Part shown: piece after piece, positions 15,723-24,183 of the stretch
Numbering within the stretch: position 1 is the stretch's first letter
Layout of the letters: every line of letters starts with the position of its first letter
Source: Maritalea sp049801075
GTDB lineage: Bacteria; Pseudomonadota; Alphaproteobacteria; Rhizobiales; Devosiaceae
Length of the DNA stretch: 64,000 bases
Direction: 5' to 3'
NCBI RefSeq assembly: GCF_049801075.1
Contig: NZ_JBNAGG010000003.1
Span: 62,001-126,000, forward strand
The notes under the pieces: model-generated
What the model saw: only the letters and a program-made list of their open reading frames with translations
Database searches by the model: none
Told to the model about the DNA's origin: nothing
Program-made: the position numbers and the translations under genes

Positions 15723-17688
15723 CTTCCGGCTCCAGCGTGACCAGCATCGCCCCATCTTGCACCTGATCGCCGAGGGACACCAGCACTTCGGCCACCACCC
15801 CATCGCGCGGCGCGGCGAGCGCGTGTTCCATTTTCATCGCCTCAATGGTGATCAGCTTGTCGCCCTTTTGCACCGCCTGCCCGGCTTTGGCCTTAAGGTC
15901 AACAATCGCCCCCGGCATGGGCGAGATCACATGGTCGCCGCTGGTGGCGTCTTCGGCCAATTCCACTTCGACAATGTCGAACTGGTGGCGTTGGCCATCG
16001 GCAAACAGGGTGAGCTGATTATGGGTCTGATGCAGCCGCATTTTTTGCTGGTGGTCACCGAAGTTCAGCACCAAGCGATCCCCGTCCAACTTGGCCGATT
16101 TCACCTCAACGGTTTGCTTGTCAAACCCAACTTTATAGGCACCCTCCAAAAGCTTGATGCGGCCGATGATTTCGCGGTCGGCGTGGTGCAGATGCAGGGG
16201 CAGGCTTTCGCCGGGCCAGGCGCGATAAGCAGGTACGCTCTGCCAGATATCGGCGCTGGGCTTTTGGGCCAGATTGCTGGCCACGATGAAGGCGGCGGCG
16301 ATGGTTTCGGCGGGGAGCGGGGCAGGCTGGATCAGCGCGTCGAGATCGCGGTCAATCAGGCCCGTATCCACCTTGCCTTGCGCAAAATCCTGATGTTCGG
16401 TGAGGGCTTTCAGAAAGTCCTTATTGGTGACCAGCCCGACAATTTCGCTATTGCCCAAGGCCTTGTTGAGCTTTTGCAAGGCTTCCGCCCGGTCATTGGC
16501 GTGCACAATGATTTTGGCAATCATCGGATCGTAAAAGGGCGAGATTTCATCGCCGGTGGCCACCCCGGAATCAATGCGGGCGGTTTGGTCATCCAGCGCC
16601 AAATGCTGCAATTTGCCGGTGGCGGGGAGAAAGCCTTTGGGCACATCCTCGGCATAGAGGCGGGCTTCGAAGGCCCATCCATTGATGCGCAACTCCTCCT
16701 GCGCCATGGGCAGATGTTCTCCGCTGGCGACGCGCAATTGCCAGGCCACCAGATCCTGTCCGGTGATCAGCTCGGTGACCGGATGCTCGACCTGCAGGCG
16801 GGTGTTCATTTCCATAAAATAGAAGCCGTTCGGGTTGAGCCCGTTGGCGGCATCGATGATAAATTCCACCGTGCCAGCGCCGGAATAATTGATGGCTTTG
16901 GCCGCACGGACAGCCGCCTCGCCCATGGCGTTGCGCATCTCTTCGGTCATGCCCGGCGCGGGGGCTTCTTCAATCACCTTTTGGTGCCGGCGTTGCAGCG
17001 AGCAATCGCGCTCGAACAGATGGACGGCATTGCCATGATCGTCGCCAAAGACCTGAATTTCGATGTGGCGCGGGGTGGTGATGTATTTTTCAATCAGTAC
17101 CCGCGGATCACCAAAGCTGGACTGGCCCTCGCGTATGGCCCCTTCCAGCGCCGAGGCGAAATCCTTCGGGTCATCCACACGGCGCATGCCTTTGCCGCCG
17201 CCGCCCGCGCGGGCTTTGATCAGCACCGGATAGCCGATCTTTTCGGCTTCTGCCGCGAGGAAATCTGCGTCCTGATTGTCGCCATGATAGCCGGGCACCA
17301 CGGGCACGCCAGCTTCCTCCATCAACGCCTTGGCCGCATCCTTCAGGCCCATTTTACGGATCTCATCGGCAGAGGGGCCGATAAAGCGGATATTGTTGGC
17401 TTCTAGCGCTTCCACAAAGTCCGGATTTTCCGAGAGAAAGCCATAGCCCGGATGCACTGCTTCCACGCCCGTGCGCTTGACGATCTCAATGATCTTGTCG
17501 GCCTTCAAATAGCTTTCCGCCACAGGGCTGGGGCCGATATGATAGGCTTCATCCGCCATGTGCACATGCTGGGCATTCGCGTCTGCATCAGAATAGATGG
17601 CGACACATTGGATGCCCATCTGCTGCGCAGTGCGCATGACGCGACAGGCAATTTCACCCCGGTTGGCAATCAGAATTTTTTTAAACAT
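15715..17688 (-). CDS. liuD: 3-Methylcrotonyl-CoA carboxylase, biotin-carrying alpha subunit
   Basis: The 657-residue protein combines a biotin carboxylase half (KILIANRGEIACRV, the ATP-grasp loop RAGGGGKGMRRV, EMNTRLQVEHPVTE) with a C-terminal biotinyl domain carrying Lys619 in EAMKMEHAL. Length and its pairing with the beta subunit identify methylcrotonyl-CoA carboxylase. ATG 17688 is chosen: TAGGAG lies 6 bases upstream, and the in-frame TTG at 17694 would abut it. The last codons overlap liuE. Confidence 0.95.
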   Translation of the reverse strand: MFKKILIANRGEIACRVMRTAQQMGIQCVAIYSDADANAQHVHMADEAYHIGPSPVAESYLKADKIIEIVKRTGVEAVHPGYGFLSENPDFVEALEANNIRFIGPSADEIRKMGLKDAAKALMEEAGVPVVPGYHGDNQDADFLAAEAEKIGYPVLIKARAGGGGKGMRRVDDPKDFASALEGAIREGQSSFGDPRVLIEKYITTPRHIEIQVFGDDHGNAVHLFERDCSLQRRHQKVIEEAPAPGMTEEMRNAMGEAAVRAAKAINYSGAGTVEFIIDAANGLNPNGFYFMEMNTRLQVEHPVTELITGQDLVAWQLRVASGEHLPMAQEELRINGWAFEARLYAEDVPKGFLPATGKLQHLALDDQTARIDSGVATGDEISPFYDPMIAKIIVHANDRAEALQKLNKALGNSEIVGLVTNKDFLKALTEHQDFAQGKVDTGLIDRDLDALIQPAPLPAETIAAAFIVASNLAQKPSADIWQSVPAYRAWPGESLPLHLHHADREIIGRIKLLEGAYKVGFDKQTVEVKSAKLDGDRLVLNFGDHQQKMRLHQTHNQLTLFADGQRHQFDIVEVELAEDATSGDHVISPMPGAIVDLKAKAGQAVQKGDKLITIEAMKMEHALAAPRDGVVAEVLVSLGDQVQDGAMLVTLEPEDE

Positions 17689-17697
17689 GCGCAACTC

Positions 17698-19305
17698 CTA
17701 CATTCTGAAGAGGCCGAATTGCGTGTCCGCAATTGGGGCATTGAGGGACGCGCTGAGGGAGAGCGCGAGTTGATCGCGGGTGCGGGCGGGGTGGATGATG
17801 CCATCGTCCCAGAGGCGGGCGGATGCGTAGAGTGGGTGGGACTGGGTTTCAAACTGATCGATGATCGGTTGTTTGAACTGCTGTTCTTCTTCCGCTGACC
17901 ATTCAACGCCTTTGCGCTCCAGCCCGTCGCGGCGGACGGTGGCGAGAACGCCTGCGGCCTGTTCGCCGCCCATCACCGAGATACGGGAATTGGGCCATGT
18001 CCACAAAAAACGTGGCTGATAGGCGCGGCCGCACATGCCATAATTGCCGGCGCCGAAAGAGCCGCCCACCAGAACGGTGATTTTCGGCACCGAGGTGGTG
18101 GCCACGGCGGTCACCAGCTTGGCGCCATTTTTGGCGATGCCTTCATTTTCATATTTGCGGCCAACCATAAAGCCGGTGATGTTTTGCAAAAACACCAGCG
18201 GGATTTTGCGCTGGGAGCACAGCTCCACAAAGTGTGCGCCTTTAACGGCGCTTTCGGAGAAAAGCACGCCATTATTGGCGATGATGCCCACCGGCATGCC
18301 GTGAATATGGGCGAAGCCGCAGACCAGCGTGGTGCCATAGCGGGCTTTAAATTCTTCAAAACGCGAGCCATCGACCACGCGGGCGATCACCTCGCGAATA
18401 TCATAGGGCGTTTTCAAATCGCCAGGCACCACGCCGATGATCTCATTGGGATCATAAAGCGGGTCTTCGGGCGCTTGGGTGAGCAGGCTTGATGGTTTTT
18501 GCCGATTGAGATTGGCCACGGCTTCGCGGGCCAATTGCAGGGCATGTTCGTCATTTTCAGCCAGATGATCGGCAACGCCGGAGAGGCGCGTATGCACATC
18601 GCCGCCGCCCAAATCTTCCGCGGTGACCACTTCGCCGGTGGCGGCTTTCACCAAGGGCGGGCCGGCAAGGAAAATCGTGCCTTGGTTTTTGACGATGATG
18701 GTTTCGTCCGACATGGCAGGCACATAGGCACCACCGGCGGTGCAAGACCCCATCACCACCGCGATTTGCGCGATGCCGCGCGCGGACATATTGGCTTGAT
18801 TGTAAAAAATCCGGCCAAAATGATCGCGGTCAGCAAAGACTTCATCCTGATTCGGCAGGTTGGCCCCGCCGCTATCCACCAGATAAACGCAGGGCAAATG
18901 GTTTTCGAGGGCGATTTCTTGCGCCCGCAAATGTTTTTTGACGGTCATGGGATAATAGGTGCCGCCCTTAACGGTGGCGTCGTTGCACACCACCATCACC
19001 TCCTGCCCGGCCACGCGGCCAATGCCGGTGATCAGGCCCGCGCCGGGGGCATCGCCATTGTAAAGGCCATGAGCAGCCGTGGCGCCGACTTCCAGAAAGG
19101 GCGAGCCGGGATCGAGCAATTTGGCCACCCGATCACGCGGCAGCAATTTGCCGCGCGAGGTGTGGCGCTCACGCGATTTTTCGCCGCCGCCCTGCCGGGC
19201 GATTTCAACCGCGTCTTCAATCTGCGCCATCTGATTCAGCAGCGCTTTTTGATTGGTTTTAAAGCTCTCTGACGCGGTGGAGATTTGGGATTTAATGACC
19301 GCCAT
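17698..19305 (-). CDS. liuB: 3-Methylcrotonyl-CoA carboxylase, carboxyltransferase beta subunit
   Basis: The 535-residue carboxyltransferase contains the crotonase-like halves expected of MccB: LLPRDRVAKLLDPGSPFLE, LVDSGGANLPNQDEVF, MGSCTAGGAYVPAMSDE, and the C-terminal GGSFGAGNYGMCGRAY plus RDGLERKG. NITGFMVGRKYENEGIAKNG is the acyl-CoA-side motif of methylcrotonyl rather than propionyl carboxylases. It lies between liuA (8 bp) and liuD (9 bp). Confidence 0.96.
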   Translation of the reverse strand: MAVIKSQISTASESFKTNQKALLNQMAQIEDAVEIARQGGGEKSRERHTSRGKLLPRDRVAKLLDPGSPFLEVGATAAHGLYNGDAPGAGLITGIGRVAGQEVMVVCNDATVKGGTYYPMTVKKHLRAQEIALENHLPCVYLVDSGGANLPNQDEVFADRDHFGRIFYNQANMSARGIAQIAVVMGSCTAGGAYVPAMSDETIIVKNQGTIFLAGPPLVKAATGEVVTAEDLGGGDVHTRLSGVADHLAENDEHALQLAREAVANLNRQKPSSLLTQAPEDPLYDPNEIIGVVPGDLKTPYDIREVIARVVDGSRFEEFKARYGTTLVCGFAHIHGMPVGIIANNGVLFSESAVKGAHFVELCSQRKIPLVFLQNITGFMVGRKYENEGIAKNGAKLVTAVATTSVPKITVLVGGSFGAGNYGMCGRAYQPRFLWTWPNSRISVMGGEQAAGVLATVRRDGLERKGVEWSAEEEQQFKQPIIDQFETQSHPLYASARLWDDGIIHPARTRDQLALSLSASLNAPIADTQFGLFRM

Positions 19306-19313
19306 TTTGCCCT

Positions 19314-20477
19314 CTATTTCGTTTCCACGAACATTTCGCGGCCGATCAACATGCGGCGAATTTCGCTGGTGCCTGCGCCGATCTCATAAAGCTTCGCATC
19401 GCGCAGTAAGCGGCCTGTTGGATATTCATTGATGTAGCCATTGCCGCCCAAAAGCTGGATGCCATCCAAGGCGCATTGGGTTGCTTTTTCCGCCGAATAA
19501 AGAATACAGCCTGCGGCATCTTTGCGGGTGGTTTCGCCGCGGTCGCAGGCTTGCGCCACGGCATAAACATAGGCGCGGCTGGCGTTCATGGTGGAATAAA
19601 TATCGGCCAATTTGCCCTGCACCAATTGGAACTCGCCAATGGCCTGGTTAAATTGCTTGCGCTCATGTACATAAGGGACGGCGACATCCAGCACCGCATG
19701 CATAATGCCCACAGGGCCAGCGGCGAGCACGACGCGCTCATAGTCCAACCCGGACATCAAAACGCGCACGCCTTTGTTCAATTCGCCCAGAATGTTTTCT
19801 TCCGGCACAAAACAATCTTTAAACACCAGCTCACAGGTGTTTGAGCCGCGCATGCCCAGCTTGTCGAGCTTTTGCGCGGTGGAGAATCCCTCCATGCCTT
19901 TTTCGATGATAAAGGCGGTGATGCCTTTGGAATGGGCTTCGGGATCGGTTTTGGCATAAACCACCAGCGTATCCGCATCGGGGCCATTGGTGATCCACAT
20001 TTTGTTGCCGGTGAGGCTATAGCCGCCCTCAACCTTTTTGGCGCGAAGCTGCATGGACACCACGTCTGACCCGGCGCCGGGTTCGGACATAGCCAAGGCG
20101 CCCACATGATCGCCGGAGATCAGCTTGGGCAGATATTTTTCCTTCTGCGCCTGGGTGCCGTTGCGGTAAATCTGGTTGACGCAGAGATTGGAGTGCGCGC
20201 CATAAGACAAGCCAACCGAGGCCGAAGCGCGGCTGATTTCTTCCACGATCACGCAGTGGGCCAAATAGCCCATTTCCACGCCGCCAAATTCTTCCGACAC
20301 GGTGACGCCCAACAGGCCCAGCTCGCCAAATTCTTTCCAAAGCTCGTTGGGAAACTCGTTGGTTTCGTCGATCTTGGCCGCCATGGGCGCAATGCGATCC
20401 TGCGCGAAGCGGTGCACCATTTCGCGCAAGGCTTCGATATCTTCCCCAAGGGCGAAATTCATTCCGGTTGTGAACAT
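19314..20477 (-). CDS. liuA: Isovaleryl-CoA dehydrogenase
   Basis: The 387-residue ACAD has catalytic Glu247 in GLDYERVVLAAGPVGIM, the position unique to isovaleryl-CoA dehydrogenase, while the usual C-terminal base site reads GAGTSEIRRM without Glu. AMSEPGAGSDVVSMQL and WITNGPDADTLVVYAK are the FAD/substrate motifs. ATG 20477 is chosen because GTGGAGG lies 8 bases upstream; the in-frame GTG at 20492 overlaps that site. It oxidises isovaleryl-CoA to 3-methylcrotonyl-CoA and donates electrons to ETF. Confidence 0.96.
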   Translation of the reverse strand: MFTTGMNFALGEDIEALREMVHRFAQDRIAPMAAKIDETNEFPNELWKEFGELGLLGVTVSEEFGGVEMGYLAHCVIVEEISRASASVGLSYGAHSNLCVNQIYRNGTQAQKEKYLPKLISGDHVGALAMSEPGAGSDVVSMQLRAKKVEGGYSLTGNKMWITNGPDADTLVVYAKTDPEAHSKGITAFIIEKGMEGFSTAQKLDKLGMRGSNTCELVFKDCFVPEENILGELNKGVRVLMSGLDYERVVLAAGPVGIMHAVLDVAVPYVHERKQFNQAIGEFQLVQGKLADIYSTMNASRAYVYAVAQACDRGETTRKDAAGCILYSAEKATQCALDGIQLLGGNGYINEYPTGRLLRDAKLYEIGAGTSEIRRMLIGREMFVETK

Positions 20478-20478
20478 T

Positions 20479-21084
20479 TCAGTGTCCTCCACTTAAGGTG
20501 ATGCCCACAGATTGGCACACCAATTGAACGTAAATATCTTCGATTTTTTGTTGGCTCAGCCGCCCCTGCTCGCGGTACCAGGTGGTGACCCCGGTGAGTT
20601 GGGCAAGAATGGCCATCGCGGCGACATGGGTGTCAGCCAGATTGAACTGCCCCGCCATTTGCCCGGCGGCGAGAATGTTTTTCGGAATCGCCTCATATTG
20701 GCGACGCAAGGCTTCAATTTTCTTGAAATTGTCCGGCTCAAGATTGCGCAGTTCCATATAGGAGATGAACACTTGGTCGGGCCGTTTCAGGTGATATTGG
20801 ATGTGGAAACGGACAAAAGCTTCGAGCTGTTGCGCCGGGTCTTTCGGCAGCTCCATGTCGCTCCATGCATCCAACAGCGCTTGCATATGATCGGCCAGCA
20901 AGTTGGTGAGCAGCGCCTGCTTGTTGGGGCAATGATTATAAAGCGCCCCGGCCTGCACCCCGACTTCCAGGGCAATCTCGCGCATGGACACGGCGGCATA
21001 GCCCTTTTTCGCAAAGAGCTTCAGCGCCACTTCATCAATGCGCTTTGCGGTTTCTTGCCCGTTGGACCCCTGAGTGCGCGCCAA
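20479..21084 (-). CDS. TetR-family regulator of the liu operon
   Basis: The 201-residue protein has a TetR DNA-binding domain (residues 14-60: VALKLFAKKGYAAVSMREIA, GVQAGALYNHCPNKQALL) and an all-helical ligand domain. It is the first gene of the operon; its stop lies one base before the liuA start, so it is probably autoregulated together with liuABDEC. TetR regulators of BCAA/fatty-acid genes are known in proteobacteria (LiuQ-like or PsrA-like), often sensing acyl-CoA; which one this is cannot be read from sequence. Confidence 0.88.
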   Translation of the reverse strand: MARTQGSNGQETAKRIDEVALKLFAKKGYAAVSMREIALEVGVQAGALYNHCPNKQALLTNLLADHMQALLDAWSDMELPKDPAQQLEAFVRFHIQYHLKRPDQVFISYMELRNLEPDNFKKIEALRRQYEAIPKNILAAGQMAGQFNLADTHVAAMAILAQLTGVTTWYREQGRLSQQKIEDIYVQLVCQSVGITLSGGH

Positions 21085-21101
21085 AATCGCCTCGCTTAAT
21101 T

Positions 21102-21121
21102 AAATGAACGTTTGTTTATTT
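21102..21121. promoter_or_regulatory. Candidate TetR operator upstream of the liu operon
   Basis: AAATGAACGT abuts TTGTTTATTT; the two 10-base arms pair at 7 positions. The site is 18 bp upstream of the regulator start codon, a typical place for autorepression. The surrounding AT-rich stretch 21096-21124 stands out from GC-richer coding DNA. Confidence 0.45.
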
Positions 21122-21285
21122 AACACGATGCAGGACGGGTGGCAAGGGGGATGGGGTGTGGGGAGGAACTCAACCGAGGTAGTGAACTTCGCATGAGCAA
21201 ACAATTTGGCTATTCAATTGCCCCACTTGACTGCAAGCAACTTTCAACACTTAATTAGATTTTGGTTTAAATTATATGGGTTTTT

Positions 21286-21651
21286 ATGGAATTGGCGCAA
21301 AATGATATTCGAACGAGCAACTTTCAAAAATTACAATGCGAATATTCGCTTCTCGAGGCGTTAGGATTTGTAATTCTTTGGCTAATTTTAAGTGTTATCA
21401 CGCTGGGAATTGGCAGCTTCTTTGCAATTTATTACTTCTACAAGACAGTTTTAAACAAGACCTATATCGTCGATCTTGATGGCCGCAAGATAGGTAAACT
21501 TACATGTGATCTTAATCTTGCGGAGGTAATTGGCCACATCCTTATTTGGATTTTACTTACTATCGTCACTCTAGGTATTGGTCTGATATTTTACGCTTTT
21601 CGAACATTCCGAATGGTTATAAACCGTACCGAAATCACATCATTGCGCTAG
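21286..21651 (+). CDS. Small membrane protein with an internal duplication, unknown function
   Basis: The 121-residue protein has two clear transmembrane hairpins that look like copies of each other: the first around residues 22-50 (ILWLILSVITLGIGSFFAIY) and the second around 82-108 (LIWILLTIVTLGIGLIFYAF). Each is followed by a similar basic stretch (YKTVLNKTYIVD and FRMVINRTEIT). The DNA is distinctly AT-rich compared with its neighbours and no strong ribosome site is seen. It stands alone between two operons. I do not recognise the function; it may belong to a DUF898-like or DUF6693-like small membrane family. Confidence 0.7.
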   Translation: MELAQNDIRTSNFQKLQCEYSLLEALGFVILWLILSVITLGIGSFFAIYYFYKTVLNKTYIVDLDGRKIGKLTCDLNLAEVIGHILIWILLTIVTLGIGLIFYAFRTFRMVINRTEITSLR

Positions 21652-21702
21652 GCACATTTCGTCTCCCTAGTCTGCAATAACACCTGACAAGGGAGAGTTA
21701 AG

Positions 21703-22137
21703 GTGAAAATCGCAATTGGCACTGATCACGCTGGATATCGCTACAAGGAGAAGATCAAAGGTTTTTTGACAGAGGCTGGGCATGAGGTGCAGGATTTTGG
21801 CACCTTTAGTGATGAGTCTTGTGACTATCCGGACTTTATTTTCCCGGTTGCCAAGGCGGTTGCCGCAGGGGATTTTGAGCGCGGGATTGTGTTGGGCGGT
21901 TCGGGCAATGGTGAAGCCATTGCAGCCAACAAGGTTAAAGGTATTCGTTGCGCGGTGTGCTGGAACACGCTTTCAGCCGAGATGGCGCGGCGGCATAATG
22001 ATGCCAATGTGCTCTCGCTTGGGGAGCGCATGATCTATGAAGATCAGCTTGAAGCGATTGTGACCACGTGGCTGGAAACGCCGTTTGATGGTGGTCGGCA
22101 CGAGCGGCGCATCCAGAAGATTGAAGCTAGTTCTTAA
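21703..22137 (+). CDS. rpiB: Ribose-5-phosphate isomerase B (RpiB/LacAB family)
   Basis: The 144-residue protein opens MKIAIGTDHAGYRYKEKIK and has YPDFIFPVAKAVAAG, the anion loop GGSGNGEAIAANKVKGIRC and RRHNDANVLSLGERM. GGSGNGE, with Glu in the place of the catalytic Cys region of E. coli RpiB, is the form found in Mycobacterium. It interconverts ribose-5-P and ribulose-5-P, though related family members act on other sugar phosphates. The start codon is GTG, 7 bases after AAGGGAG. The 3' end overlaps the convergent exported-protein gene by 11 bases. Confidence 0.9.
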   Translation: MKIAIGTDHAGYRYKEKIKGFLTEAGHEVQDFGTFSDESCDYPDFIFPVAKAVAAGDFERGIVLGGSGNGEAIAANKVKGIRCAVCWNTLSAEMARRHNDANVLSLGERMIYEDQLEAIVTTWLETPFDGGRHERRIQKIEASS

Positions 22138-23977
22138 GATCGTAATTCACGTCTTTGACTTCGAAATAGCGTTTTAGCTGCTCGATATCTTTCACCAAAA
22201 ATTGCAGCATGGGCACTGGCACCGCATTGTTCTTTGCCGCAATTTTGACCGAGAGGTCCCGCTCGCCTGCGGCAATATCTTCAAGAATAGCTTCCAGCTC
22301 ATCTTCGGTCAGGTCAGGAAATATGTAGTTCGAAAAGGTTTCGGAATATCTTTCCATCGCAATTTCGAGCTCGTCAGTTTCTGCATCCGTGTCTTCTTGC
22401 TGATCTTCTTCGGGATCCGAAGGTAAATTCATTGAAGCCGCCACATCCTGAAACAATTCATACAACTCGCCGTCGGTAGCAACGTTAAGTGAAACCTGAT
22501 CAAGCTTCAAAGTCAGCAAACTTGTAATTATGACTTCTGGCACATCCGAAAATAAGAGTTCCGTTGCCCCTTCAAATTGGGCCGTAAATGTGAAATCCAT
22601 CATGGGATCGCCCAACAATGAGAATTCGTTTATGTGAAGCTGTTCTGATGTCTTGAGCCAACCTAAGTCGACAACAACGCCAAGCGATATGTTTTTAAGC
22701 ATCGAAATTGGATCATCAGGCTCCAAATCGAAGTTATCGCTTTCACCCCCTAGTCGGCGCTTAAAATCAAAAATTTCTGCCCTCACTCGAGTGGGTTTTG
22801 CCTGAAAATAGTCGCCTAGCGCGACTGCGAATTTTCCAACTCGACTAACAATTTCGCCAGCCTCTCGAGTTTGAAAATTGATCACCTCAAATCCACTAAA
22901 CTCCGGCATAAAGATGTAAGGTTGACTGACCAGAAGCTCCGCCCAATCCACATCTGTCAAAGCGCTTATGCGCTCGATGGCAGGATTGATATCCAATGTG
23001 CCAAACCGTACTCGGTCCAACGAAATTCCGGAATTCGAGTATGGTCCATTATCGATAACAAGATCATTTATTAAAACGTCATCAAACCGTCCATCGACTA
23101 CGGTACCCAGCGCGATGGACCCAACGGAAATGGTTGCAAGTCCAATTTCTTCCGATGTGTTACATACGGTTTCTTCTGCAGTTAGACTTCGAAAATTCAT
23201 CGTCAAAAATTCAGAAATCGTTGCATCGATAACGAGCGAAGAAAACTGATCAGAATACAAATACTCCTCATCTTCCACGCCGTGGCTTAGAAATGCCACG
23301 GTGACATCGCCCGGTACGTCTGTGATCTTTGGGGAGACTGGGCCTTCCATTATGACATTTTCCCCTTCGCAGTTTGCGTCGACGCTACTAAAGCGAAATT
23401 TGGCGACCTTGGCTTGGTCAAATAGGTTGGCGTCCGCGTCGGCGCTTTCGGTGAACATGCCTTTTTCTAAAAAGAAACCGATCAGATCGAGATTTTGAAA
23501 TTCAACATCGAAAGAACTGTTGCGATCGTCGGACGCCACATCGTCCATGCCGCTGAATGAGCTGACGCTTTCTCGATAGGTGATGACTTTGGCGCTTTCG
23601 GCGCGGCCTTCGACCAACTGATTGAGTTGCACTTGCTCGAAATCCACTTGGTTGAGGGTCACATACCCATCAGCGGCCAACCGTACGTCGATTTGAATAT
23701 GTTCGATGTCAATGCTGTCTGCGTTCAACAATTGCCGAATTTGCGCCACATCGCCCGCATCAAGTGCGGCGAAGATTTCTTCTTGCGTGATGGCGCTGCC
23801 TGCAATCTTTAGGTCTGAAATTTTGATCGTGTACCGGACATCATCAACCGGCAAATCGAGTTGGATGTCTTTCTCATAGGCAAATTCAGTTGGCGTTTGC
23901 GCTTTTGAAATGACAGGAAAAAGCAGCAGCAGATGGACCACAATAAATAGAAATAGCGCTGCAAAAAAGCGAATCAT
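22127..23977 (-). CDS. Large exported protein of unknown function, paralogue A
   Basis: The 616-residue protein begins with a strong signal peptide (hydrophobic residues 2-24, then ISKAQTP). The rest is acidic, beta-rich and repetitive, built of short units of alternating hydrophobic residues ending in a DG or NG turn. It is clearly related to the product of the next upstream gene: both have an 'SGM(D/E)D' segment near residue 150, a 'G(V/F)V.DL.W' strand, an 'EGATE/GGATEALF' turn and a 'K.AAKN/LKAKSN' C-terminal strand. An acidic linker (PEEDQQEDTDAETDE) lies near residue 530. No catalytic motif or named domain is recognised; periplasmic location is inferred. Confidence 0.8.
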   Translation of the reverse strand: MIRFFAALFLFIVVHLLLLFPVISKAQTPTEFAYEKDIQLDLPVDDVRYTIKISDLKIAGSAITQEEIFAALDAGDVAQIRQLLNADSIDIEHIQIDVRLAADGYVTLNQVDFEQVQLNQLVEGRAESAKVITYRESVSSFSGMDDVASDDRNSSFDVEFQNLDLIGFFLEKGMFTESADADANLFDQAKVAKFRFSSVDANCEGENVIMEGPVSPKITDVPGDVTVAFLSHGVEDEEYLYSDQFSSLVIDATISEFLTMNFRSLTAEETVCNTSEEIGLATISVGSIALGTVVDGRFDDVLINDLVIDNGPYSNSGISLDRVRFGTLDINPAIERISALTDVDWAELLVSQPYIFMPEFSGFEVINFQTREAGEIVSRVGKFAVALGDYFQAKPTRVRAEIFDFKRRLGGESDNFDLEPDDPISMLKNISLGVVVDLGWLKTSEQLHINEFSLLGDPMMDFTFTAQFEGATELLFSDVPEVIITSLLTLKLDQVSLNVATDGELYELFQDVAASMNLPSDPEEDQQEDTDAETDELEIAMERYSETFSNYIFPDLTEDELEAILEDIAAGERDLSVKIAAKNNAVPVPMLQFLVKDIEQLKRYFEVKDVNYDLKN

Positions 23978-24136
23978 TGTTGGCTCCGGAAAATATCAAA
24001 TAAAGTATGATCTATGTTTTGACAGAATTTAAATGACTTTTCAAACACACCAAACAGACAAAATGTCTCGCCATTGGGCTTTCTACTTATGCGGCTCAGA
24101 CATTCCGTACGGTGCGCGGCACAACATGCCTTAAAA

Positions 24137-24159
24137 AAGGCCGCCCATTGGGCGGCCTT
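24137..24159 (-). terminator. Intrinsic terminator for paralogue B
   Basis: On the minus strand a 10-bp perfect stem (AAGGCCGCCC / GGGCGGCCTT) with a 3-base loop is followed by a run of six T. It lies about 25 bp past the stop of the upstream paralogue gene, so the two paralogues are probably separate transcripts. Confidence 0.9.
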
Positions 24160-24183
24160 CTTAATTGCTTTGGTACAGGTGAT

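Noticed and set aside
15505..17406. A 633-codon open frame antisense to the methylcrotonyl-CoA carboxylase alpha gene
   Set aside because: The opposite strand encodes a fully conserved carboxylase; the frame is a by-product of its codon bias and its protein resembles nothing.
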